NCBI GenBank assembly: GCA_964347945.1
Contig: CAYGAW010000213.1
Coordinates: forward strand, 1-58,644
Length of the DNA: 58,644 nt
Source of the DNA: CAYGAW01 sp964347945
Lineage (GTDB): Bacteria; Chloroflexota; Anaerolineae; UBA7937; B3-Chlor
Direction of reading: 5' to 3'
In this document: in pieces, positions 49,254-56,975 of the stretch
Layout: each line of letters opens with the position of its first letter
Position numbering within the stretch: position 1 is the stretch's first letter
Program-made: the position numbers and the translations under genes
The notes under the pieces: model-generated
Database searches by the model: none
The model's input: the letters and a program-made list of their open reading frames with translations, nothing else
Told to the model about the DNA's origin: nothing

Positions 49254-49740
49254 GTGCGAGTGCAAGGGGGTTTCATAGGTCAGCCTCAGGGCAAGGGTTT
49301 CAAGCAGCTTCAAAGGGAGACCTTCGATCAACTGTACGGGGATCTTGACTTCGCGCCCTACGAGGTTCAGCGCCCGATCAAGGCGTATTCTGAGCATCAT
49401 ATCGTCTCACTGGCGGTGAAAGGGATAGACGGCTTCAGCCCGACGAGCTGCCTGGACATAGGGTGTGGCCAAGGCCTTACCACCCATGTGTTGAGCAAAC
49501 ACGTTGACACGGTCTAAGGGACGATTTCCCCCGGTGGCGATCAGGAGTGCGGATGCGTCCTTGGAAGCCACGGGCGTGAGCAAGGCCAGCGTACTCGTCG
49601 GAGATGTGCACAGCCTTGGTCTGAAGTACTGTTCCATCCACATCGTGCACTTCGAGGATTTCCTGCACCATACGGCTGACCGCCAAGGGCCATGGAGAAT
49701 CCGGGAAGAGCGAGTCGAGAAGAGGGCTAGCAGCAAGTGA
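49254..49740 (+). pseudogene. Frameshifted and truncated SAM-dependent methyltransferase
   Basis: The first frame (GTG 49254) encodes 87 residues ending in the SAM site CLDIGCGQGLTTHVLSKHVD and a TAA at about 49515. The protein continues in the +1 frame as FPPVAIRSADASLEATG, VSKASVLVGDVHSLGL and IVHFEDFLHHTAD, exactly what should follow motif I in a class I methyltransferase. It then stops after 20 more residues, short of the normal length. So the gene is broken by a frameshift and lacks its C-terminus. Its end overlaps the GTG of the next gene. Confidence 0.8.
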
Positions 49741-50924
49741 GGAAGATACTCGTCCTATCCCCGTGTGACATTTTCCCTCCTGTCGATGGAAATAGTGAGA
49801 ATATCTATCACATCGTCAGGTACCTTGCTCCGCACCACGTCTTGGGCGTGCTGCTGAGCCGTGTCTTCTCTCAGGGTGGCTCGATCGATATTACCCATCC
49901 CAACCTCACCATTCGGTACTGTCCCCAGAGCGGCTTTGATCGACTGCAGTACAAGTCTTTCTTGCTCAATCCCTACTACTACCGGGCTGCGCATGATATG
50001 ATGCAAGAGATAGACGCTGATATCATTCAATGTCAGGTGTTATACACCTTCTTCCCCGGATACTCGCTGAAGCGACGGTTTGGGAAACCTCTCGTCCTGG
50101 TGCAGGAGAATGCTGAGTACGTCAAGCAGGTGAAGTTTGAGGCTCCTGGCTACGTGACCTATGTTCTGAAATGGTTGGAACGAGCTGCGTGCAAAGTGGC
50201 CGACCGGGTCGTGGCTGTGTCCGAGGTGGACAAGAAACACATGGTGGATCTATACGGGCTCCCTGACGAAAAGGTCCGCGTAATCAACCATTGCGCTGAT
50301 GAAGAGGTCTTTCGGTATGATGCGGCCGGAAGGACGATAGTAAGAGATGCTCTGGGCATAGGGACAGAGGATATGGTCTTGACCTACGTGGGCAAGATGG
50401 ATGCTCTTCACAATGCGGTGGCTGCACAGTATATTGCGGAGCGGATCTACCCCGTGGTCACTTCCAGGTATCCCAATTCATGGTTCATGATCGTCGGACA
50501 GAACTACGAGCATCTGCTCAAGTACGAGAGGGACCGATTGTTTTTCACCGGATTTGTAACCAGCAGAAAGGACGAGTCACCCAACTTGGCTGACTACCTG
50601 TCGGCTTCGGATATCGTGATAGTGCCGATGGATCGCGGCTCGGGCACTCGGCTGAAGATATTGGAGGCAGCCGCCTGCTCCAGACCGGTTGTGTCTACCG
50701 AGATTGGGGCTGAAGGCCTGGAGTTCAGTGATGGTGAGGAGATCTTGCTAAGCGAGGATGTGGACGAGGTGTTCATAGAGCTGGTCCTGCGTTTGATGGG
50801 GGATGACACTCTCCGAAAGAACTTGGGGGACAAAGCCAGGGAGAAGCTTCTGGCCCGCTATAGCTGGGAGAGAGAAGTTGGCCAGTTTGAGCGGGTCTAT
50901 CAGGAGCTAGACTCCAGAGGCTAG
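49737..50924 (+). CDS. Family 4 glycosyltransferase
   Basis: The 395-residue GT-B enzyme begins KILVLSPCDIFPPVDGNSEN. It has the C-terminal pattern of GT4: LTYVGKMDALHNAVAAQYIA, WFMIVGQNYEH, SDIVIVPMDRGSGTRLKILE and VVSTEIGAEGLEF. A variant of the E-x7-E motif lies in GTRLKILEAAACSRPVV. Donor sugar unknown. The GTG at 49737 overlaps the stop of the broken methyltransferase gene. It is one of three GT4 enzymes in this locus. Confidence 0.9.
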   Translation: MRKILVLSPCDIFPPVDGNSENIYHIVRYLAPHHVLGVLLSRVFSQGGSIDITHPNLTIRYCPQSGFDRLQYKSFLLNPYYYRAAHDMMQEIDADIIQCQVLYTFFPGYSLKRRFGKPLVLVQENAEYVKQVKFEAPGYVTYVLKWLERAACKVADRVVAVSEVDKKHMVDLYGLPDEKVRVINHCADEEVFRYDAAGRTIVRDALGIGTEDMVLTYVGKMDALHNAVAAQYIAERIYPVVTSRYPNSWFMIVGQNYEHLLKYERDRLFFTGFVTSRKDESPNLADYLSASDIVIVPMDRGSGTRLKILEAAACSRPVVSTEIGAEGLEFSDGEEILLSEDVDEVFIELVLRLMGDDTLRKNLGDKAREKLLARYSWEREVGQFERVYQELDSRG

Positions 50925-50987
50925 GGCGCTCGCTTGAGAAAGTCGTCGGTGTCTGGCTCGCACTGAGCGCTGGAGCATAGTATCGTC

Positions 50988-52181
50988 GTGAGAGTCTTGG
51001 TCACAATCTTTGAGAAACTGGTTCCTATCAGCGGGGGAGGTACTCCGCGGATATCCAATCTAGTCAAGTCCTTCGTGGCTCGGGGCCACGAGGTGCATGT
51101 GGGGTCATCTATTGCTGTGTCCACGAGAGAGGCCCTCACGCAATTCGGGTGCGAGGATTGGCTACCTCTGCAGGGGGTCAACCGCCTCGGCAGACGGAAG
51201 ATGCTCAAGTATGTGATGGCTTTTCCCTACAACATCTTGCGAGTCGCCGAGTTCGTGCGAACTGTCAAGCCTGACGTCATCGTTTCCCACAACTCCATAG
51301 CTGGATATGGGGCTCTGCTGGGAAAGAAATCCAGCCCCCAGTCGTTGACAGTGTTGGACCTGACGGATCTCCTTTTTGAGTACCTGGAAGACTATTCGCG
51401 GCGCGCCTGGCTGAGGGCGGTGACGCGTGGCGGGCGTCGCCTGGAGAGCAAAGTCATACAGGAGTCAGACAGGATCATCACTATCAGCGAGGCCATGAAA
51501 GAGATAATTGTCCAACAGGGAGCTGAAGCTGAGCGCACTGATGTGGTTCCCGATGGTGTGGATACCAGCGTTTTCCACCCTGTAGACGCGGAGGAGATGC
51601 GGAGCAGGCACGCCCCGAAGGCCAGCCACGTCCTCATCTTCCATGGTGCGATTGATCCCCAGGATGACCCGGGACTGCTGATCGATGCGGCTGGGCTGGT
51701 GATTCCCAGACACGAGAATGTACAGTTCTGGCTGGTTGGGGATGGCAGCGCTGTGCCAGGCCTGAAGAGGAGCGTGAGTGAACGCGCTCTTGAGGGCCAT
51801 TTCTACTTCTCCGGCTGGGTGCAACAGGATGAGATTCCGTCCTACATCTGCGCCAGCGACATCGGTCTGGTGGTGCTGCCCGACGTTCTGTCCGCAAGGG
51901 GGCGGGTGACTCTCAAAGAGTTCGAGTACTGGGCCTGTGGCGTTCCAGCCATCTTGCCGCGCCTACCAGCCCTGCAGGAGGTAGCCGAGGACGGAGTCAC
52001 TGCTCTCTTCTATCGGCCAAGCGATGCCAAGGAGCTTGCTGACAAGATCAGCTTGCTTATCGAGGATCGGGAACTCAGGAAGAAGCTCGGCGAGAACGGA
52101 TACGCCATGGTGAGGGAGAAGTTCGAGTGGAGCAAGCTGGCGGACCAGTTTGTGAAGCTCTGCGAAAGCTATGTGGAGTAG
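50988..52181 (+). CDS. Family 4 glycosyltransferase
   Basis: The 397-residue protein has GT4 features: LVPISGGGTPRISNLVKSFV in the acceptor domain, RIITISEAMKEIIVQQG, VVPDGVDTSVFHPVD and VLIFHGAIDPQDDPGLLIDA. The donor site is ARGRVTLKEFEYWACGVPAI with the two glutamate-region residues. The start GTG 50988 has only a distant GGAG. It precedes the radical SAM gene by 23 bp and is likely part of the same operon. Confidence 0.9.
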   Translation: MRVLVTIFEKLVPISGGGTPRISNLVKSFVARGHEVHVGSSIAVSTREALTQFGCEDWLPLQGVNRLGRRKMLKYVMAFPYNILRVAEFVRTVKPDVIVSHNSIAGYGALLGKKSSPQSLTVLDLTDLLFEYLEDYSRRAWLRAVTRGGRRLESKVIQESDRIITISEAMKEIIVQQGAEAERTDVVPDGVDTSVFHPVDAEEMRSRHAPKASHVLIFHGAIDPQDDPGLLIDAAGLVIPRHENVQFWLVGDGSAVPGLKRSVSERALEGHFYFSGWVQQDEIPSYICASDIGLVVLPDVLSARGRVTLKEFEYWACGVPAILPRLPALQEVAEDGVTALFYRPSDAKELADKISLLIEDRELRKKLGENGYAMVREKFEWSKLADQFVKLCESYVE

Positions 52182-52204
52182 GCTCGGAATCTGACGGAGG
52201 CATG

Positions 52205-53650
52205 ATGAAAGTCCTGGTGACCAACCCGCCTTGGCCCGGCGAGGGCTATGGAGCGCGGTCTGACGTACGTTGGCCCCATAAGAGGAGCGACAAGTATCTG
52301 GAGTATCCCATCTATCTGGCGTACATCGTGGCTGTGCTGGAAGAAGCTGGTGTAGAGGTGGGTTTCATTGATGGCGTGATGGAAGAGATGTCCATCGCTG
52401 ACTTCGCCCGCGCAGTGAGCAATATCGGGCCTGATCTAGTTGTGATCGAGTGTTCAACTCCGTCTATCAACTATGACCTGGAGACTGCGCGGGCCGTAAA
52501 GGCCAGTCTTGAAAGCACGACGGTGGCGCTCATAGGCTCGCACTCTACGTTCTTCCATGAGCAGATCCTCACGGATCATCCGGCCGTGGACGCCATCTGT
52601 CGCGGGGAAGCCGAGATGACGATTAAGGAACTAGCCCTCACGCTGGCCCGCGGCGATGAACTGAGTCAGGTGCAGGGGCTTACTTACCGGGAGGGAGGAG
52701 AGGTGCGGGTCAATCCTGCCCGGCCCCTTCTCAAAGATCTCGATTCTCTGCCCTTCCCCGCGCGCCATATCGTCCGTCACGATGGCTATCGAGCAGCCAT
52801 CTATGCGGGAGACTGTCCGACGGCCATGGTTAGTTCGCGGGGGTGCCCCTACCACTGCATCTACTGCCTGTGGCCTGACACTCTATACGGACATAAGTTC
52901 AGGGCCAGAAGTGCCGCCAACGTGGTGGACGAGATGGAGCATGTGGTGAGGGAGTATGGTGTGGATGAGATATACTTCGATGACGACTGCCTCACTCTGA
53001 ACAAGAAGAGGGTGCTGGACATGTGTCGGCTCCTCTTGCAGCGTGGAGTGGACGTGAAGTGGATCGTGCAGAGCCGGGTGGACACTGTCGATCGGGAAGT
53101 GTTGACAGCAATGAAGGAGGCTGGGTGCCACTACATCCTCTTTGGAGTCGAGTCGGGGTCGCCGAAGATGCTGGAGATCATGAAAAAGCGGATCTCCTTG
53201 GACAGAGTCCGGCAGGCTTTCAAGGACTGCCGGGACTTGGGAATCAAGACTCAGGCTTTCTTCCTCTTCGGTGTCCCGGGCGAGACTCAGGAGACCGTTG
53301 AGGAGACGATCGAGTTCGCGAAAGAGATAGATGCGGACAGCACTCAGTTCGCCATCGTCATCCCACACCCTGGGACTGAGCTCTATCAGATCTGCATGGA
53401 ACACGGTTGGCTCGTCTATGACGGGTGGGAGGATTTCGCGGCAGAGAACTCCCTCATAGAGACGGACAAACTGACGCGTGAGGACGTGGAGCAGGCCCGC
53501 ATCCGCGCATATCAGCGGTACTATTTCAGACCCAGGTTCGTGGCCAGGTCGCTGCTCAGGACGCGGAGCCTTCAGGATATCAAGCGCCTGTTCAGGGGGG
53601 GCAGGTCCGTTCTGGATCGGATATCGTTCTTCGAACGACATGTTGGCTGA
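52205..53650 (+). CDS. Cobalamin-binding radical SAM protein
   Basis: The 481-residue protein has an N-terminal B12-binding-like domain (VLVTNPPWPGEGYGARSDVR, about 1-140) and a radical SAM domain whose cluster motif C-x3-C-x2-C is CPYHCIYC near residue 214. IYFDDDCLTLNKKRVLDMC and ILFGVESGSPKMLEIMKKRI are typical of the class B/BchE-like group. Such enzymes methylate unreactive carbons or rearrange rings in lipids, antibiotics or cofactors. The substrate here is likely a glycan or lipid precursor, but unproven. ATG 52205 has GGAGG four bases upstream; ATG 52202 is adjacent. Confidence 0.9.
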   Translation: MKVLVTNPPWPGEGYGARSDVRWPHKRSDKYLEYPIYLAYIVAVLEEAGVEVGFIDGVMEEMSIADFARAVSNIGPDLVVIECSTPSINYDLETARAVKASLESTTVALIGSHSTFFHEQILTDHPAVDAICRGEAEMTIKELALTLARGDELSQVQGLTYREGGEVRVNPARPLLKDLDSLPFPARHIVRHDGYRAAIYAGDCPTAMVSSRGCPYHCIYCLWPDTLYGHKFRARSAANVVDEMEHVVREYGVDEIYFDDDCLTLNKKRVLDMCRLLLQRGVDVKWIVQSRVDTVDREVLTAMKEAGCHYILFGVESGSPKMLEIMKKRISLDRVRQAFKDCRDLGIKTQAFFLFGVPGETQETVEETIEFAKEIDADSTQFAIVIPHPGTELYQICMEHGWLVYDGWEDFAAENSLIETDKLTREDVEQARIRAYQRYYFRPRFVARSLLRTRSLQDIKRLFRGGRSVLDRISFFERHVG

Positions 53651-53705
53651 GACAGGGAGCACCTGCAGTGGGTATACTATACCTCTGTCCGAAAGCTCCG
53701 AAAGG

Positions 53706-54614
53706 ATGTCCATAATCCGGCATAGGAAAACTCTCCTCTCGCGAGTGGCGGGGATCGCGATCGTGGTGCTGATTCTGGGCTTCATGCTGCGCACCCTCTA
53801 CCTGGATTGGGAGGAGATAGTTGCCTATGACTGGGACCTCGACTATCTTGCCCTCGTTGTCGCTTTCTCTCTGATGTTATGCACCACCGTCGTTTATGCT
53901 CATCTCTGGAGATTGATCGTGCAGGGTCTGGGCACGCCTTTGAGTTTCCGCAAGAGCTATCGCATTTTCTACCTTTCGCAGCTGGGCCGCTACATTCCGG
54001 GGAAGGTGTGGAGCATCCTGGGGTTGGTCTATCTGAGCGAGAAGGAAGGCGTCTCCAAGGTGATATCGGGGGCAAGCGTGATCTTGCAGCTGTTGCTGCA
54101 GGTGGTCTCGGGGGTACTGGTTTTTGCCATCACGTTGCCTTTCTGGTGGAATCTGGAATCGGTGCCAGGCTTGTATGTGTTGTTCATCCTCCTTCCACTG
54201 GGCTTGATCCTGCTCCATCCAGCGGTGGTCACGCGCGGGGTAAACCTGGCACTACGTCTGACAGGACAGCCCAACATCGAACTCGGTTGGGGATACAGGT
54301 ATCTGCTGGCCCAGCTGGGCCTATGGGGCGTGTTTTGGCTCATCAACGGTGTGGCCTATTACTTTCTCATCCGCTCCATAGGTCCAGCACCTTTGCCCCA
54401 GTTCCTGGTGCTCGCAGGGATCTTTGCCATATCCTGGGTGATTGGTTTCCTGAGTCTGGTGACCCCTTCGGGTCTGGGAGTGATGGAGGGTACGTTGGCC
54501 TTTCTCCTTAGCTTCTACTTTCCCATCCATGTGGCAACGATAATCGCCCTGTGGACCAGGTTGGCTAGGACGGGGATCGATCTCGTGAGCGCTGGAATTG
54601 CCTGGAGGTTGTGA
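53706..54614 (+). CDS. Lysylphosphatidylglycerol-synthase-like (UPF0104) membrane protein
   Basis: The 302-residue integral membrane protein has about eight hydrophobic segments. It fits the LPG_synthase_TM (DUF2156-less MprF N-terminal/AglD) family: LSQLGRYIPGKVWSILGLVY near residue 90, and GFLSLVTPSGLGVMEGTLAF near 255. In this family the membrane domain alone acts as a lipid or glycolipid flippase or as the anchor of glycosyltransferases. In a polysaccharide locus, translocation of a lipid-linked product is a reasonable idea. ATG 53706 begins the basic N-terminus (SIIRHRKTLLSR). Confidence 0.85.
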   Translation: MSIIRHRKTLLSRVAGIAIVVLILGFMLRTLYLDWEEIVAYDWDLDYLALVVAFSLMLCTTVVYAHLWRLIVQGLGTPLSFRKSYRIFYLSQLGRYIPGKVWSILGLVYLSEKEGVSKVISGASVILQLLLQVVSGVLVFAITLPFWWNLESVPGLYVLFILLPLGLILLHPAVVTRGVNLALRLTGQPNIELGWGYRYLLAQLGLWGVFWLINGVAYYFLIRSIGPAPLPQFLVLAGIFAISWVIGFLSLVTPSGLGVMEGTLAFLLSFYFPIHVATIIALWTRLARTGIDLVSAGIAWRL

Positions 54615-55062
54615 GCAGGTCGTGCGAGGGGGGCGGGGAGACTCAGGAAGTCCAGCTTCCGGTGCCGGGCGCACGATGGTATCCTGTTGAGCCTATGGAT
54701 GTTGCTTCCTCGCGATCGATGGCGGATGGTTTGGGCGATCCGTGTCAGCCTGGAGACCGCGGAATCGCATCAGCTCTCGGACCTGGCGCATCCGTTCCGT
54801 TGCCCCGGCATTTCTGGATCTACCATGAGCACCAATTCAGACAAGAGGATCACGTAGTGGGCATGCAGAGCTACGTGACTTTCGCCCTCGTGCTGAGCAG
54901 CAGAGAATGGACTTCCGTGTCGTTCCACCGTGAGGGGGTTTCGCGCCTGTATCGGCTCCAGGCACCCCTTCTGGCGCGAGGAGGTATTTCGGTGGGGGGA
55001 GCTGCATCATACCCTGAGAATCCACGGACAGAAACCAGTGTCAGATATCATGATATAGAAAA
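54615..55062. other. Intergenic region, possibly with a decayed gene
   Basis: About 450 bp between the flippase-like and sulfatase-like genes. One plus-strand frame (54611-55081) is open throughout but has irregular composition and resembles nothing known. A TATCATGATA palindrome lies at about 55045. Confidence 0.35.
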
Positions 55063-56709
55063 GTGGGCCGGATCGACGTGAGGAAATCGCTCGTTATTCA
55101 CCCGTTTCTGTTCGCGGTATTCCCGATACTGTTTGTCTTCGCGTACAACATCGATCAATTCCCCGCCACGGTGACTTTGCTGCCCATCGCCCTCGCGGTC
55201 GGCCTCGCGGCCGTGTCTTGGCTTGGCCTGAGTTTTGTACTGAAGGACAAGAGAAAGGCGGGATTCATCGTATCTCTTTTGTTTCTTCTAATCTTCTCGT
55301 ACGAGAACCTTTTCGAGGCAACGAAGGCCTTGATTGCTCGGGTGGGCTGGATCGAGGGCTCGCTGGTACGGCTGGGGTTGTCTGTGGTTGAAGTACGACA
55401 GTTCGTCCTGCTTGCGTCAGGGGCGGTCTTCGCTGCCGCGGTCTATTTCTTGGTGAAGACGCGGAGGAGTCTACATAACCTCACGAACATCGCGAACGTC
55501 GTGGCTGGGGCAGCGGTTGTGATCTCCCTCACGAACATCGCGATCTACGAGGCAAGTGCCAGATTGGCCCTTCCTGGCGATGTTGGCGGGGCATCCCCGG
55601 AGATTCCGTCGGCGGATCTATCTGGCGAAGCAGCGCTTCCCGATATCTACTACATCATCCTGGATGGATATGCCAGAGGGGATGTGCTCCAGGAGATATA
55701 CGGCTATGACAACAGCGAATTCCTCGACTACCTCGCGAAGCAGGGCTTCTACATCGCCGACGGGAGTAGAGCCAACTACTGCCAGACTGCGCTTTCGTTG
55801 GCCTCGTCCCTGAACCTGAAGTATGTAGATTACGTCGCAGAGCGCGTTGGCACCGACTATCGCCGGCGCGGTCCGCTGGCCGACGCAATTCGCGACAATA
55901 CGGTCTTCCGCTTTCTCGAACAACGCGGGTACGCAATCGTAGCGTTCGCATCTGGCTGGTCTGCCACCGAGGTCACGACCGCTGACGCTTACATGGCTGC
56001 CCGCTGGACTCCAGGCGAGTTCGAAGCTGACCTCATCGATATGACCCCTATTCCCTTCGTGGGACGTGCGCTCGGCGTTGGTGCCGTGTACGATATGCAC
56101 GGTTTGCAGAGAGAGAGGATCCTGTACGCATTTGACCATCTGGCGGACACGACGGAACTCAAGGGTCCCGTGTTTGTTTTTGCGCACATCGTAGCCCCCC
56201 ATCCTCCATTTGTCCTGGGACGGGACGGTGAGGCCATTGATCCTGGGTTTGGGTTCACACTCAAAGACGGGAATCATGTGATCAAGGAGGGGCGCCTTAC
56301 GCGTGATCAGTACTTGAGGGGTTATGTGGACCAATTGATGTACACCAACCGCGCTCTTAAGTCGGCGCTGGAAGAGATTCTATCACGGTCGGCGGAAGAT
56401 CCGATCATCATCTTGCAGTCTGACCACGGTCCCGGGTCGAGGCTTGACTGGGACGATCCATACAACACCGACTTGAGAGAGAGACTCTCCATCCTGAATG
56501 CGTACTACCTGCCGGGCAAGGGCAGCACAGAGCTGTACGCTGGAATCACCCCTGTAAACACCTTCAGACTGATATTGGACCTGTATTTCGGCACGGACTG
56601 CGGGTTGCTCGAGGACAGGAGCTACTTCTCGACCTGGAGTCAACCCTACGCCTTCATTGATGTGACAAATGAGTTGGACTACAATACCAGCCGAGCACCC
56701 CAGAACTGA
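55063..56709 (+). CDS. Membrane sulfatase/phosphoethanolamine-transferase-like enzyme
   Basis: The 548-residue product has about four N-terminal membrane segments (residues 10-170). An extracytoplasmic domain of the alkaline-phosphatase superfamily follows: PDIYYIILDGYARGDVLQEI holds the first metal ligand Asp. FAHIVAPHPPFVLGRDG and IIILQSDHGPGSRLDWDDPY carry the His and Asp-His ligands. The nucleophile is probably Cys or Thr in ANYCQTALSLASSLN, aligned with the sulfatase site. Layout resembles LTA-synthase/EptA-type enzymes that transfer phospho-groups to surface glycans. The GTG at 55063 is used; a GTG five codons later is possible. Confidence 0.82.
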   Translation: MGRIDVRKSLVIHPFLFAVFPILFVFAYNIDQFPATVTLLPIALAVGLAAVSWLGLSFVLKDKRKAGFIVSLLFLLIFSYENLFEATKALIARVGWIEGSLVRLGLSVVEVRQFVLLASGAVFAAAVYFLVKTRRSLHNLTNIANVVAGAAVVISLTNIAIYEASARLALPGDVGGASPEIPSADLSGEAALPDIYYIILDGYARGDVLQEIYGYDNSEFLDYLAKQGFYIADGSRANYCQTALSLASSLNLKYVDYVAERVGTDYRRRGPLADAIRDNTVFRFLEQRGYAIVAFASGWSATEVTTADAYMAARWTPGEFEADLIDMTPIPFVGRALGVGAVYDMHGLQRERILYAFDHLADTTELKGPVFVFAHIVAPHPPFVLGRDGEAIDPGFGFTLKDGNHVIKEGRLTRDQYLRGYVDQLMYTNRALKSALEEILSRSAEDPIIILQSDHGPGSRLDWDDPYNTDLRERLSILNAYYLPGKGSTELYAGITPVNTFRLILDLYFGTDCGLLEDRSYFSTWSQPYAFIDVTNELDYNTSRAPQN

Positions 56710-56975
56710 TAGGTCTATCAGCTTCCAGTGTGTAGGTCTGTTCTGTGGCAGCACAGTTCCGATGGGGATGTGCCTTCTCATGTCTCGGATGAATGATCTG
56801 CTCGGCGGTTTGAGTCCGGCCAGTGGACCCCGGAACCACCCCGCGTAGCTCTTCGTGGGCGCGCTTCATTCTGTGCCGTCCGTCGCCGGGTCAGCGCTTC
56901 TGAGAATCGACCTCTAGAGCTGCTAAGTAGCTCCTGAGCAGCTGGATCGTGAGGCATCGGCTAGGGAGATCACTT
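56710..56975. other. Intergenic region before the terminal glycosyltransferase
   Basis: About 265 bp without a gene. CTGTG-GCAG-CACAG can form a small hairpin near 56733-56746. No clear promoter is seen. Confidence 0.35.

Noticed and set aside
54611..55081. 156-codon frame between the flippase-like and sulfatase-like genes
   Set aside because: It overlaps the end of one gene and the start of the next, has no family likeness and irregular composition; kept only as an intergenic note.
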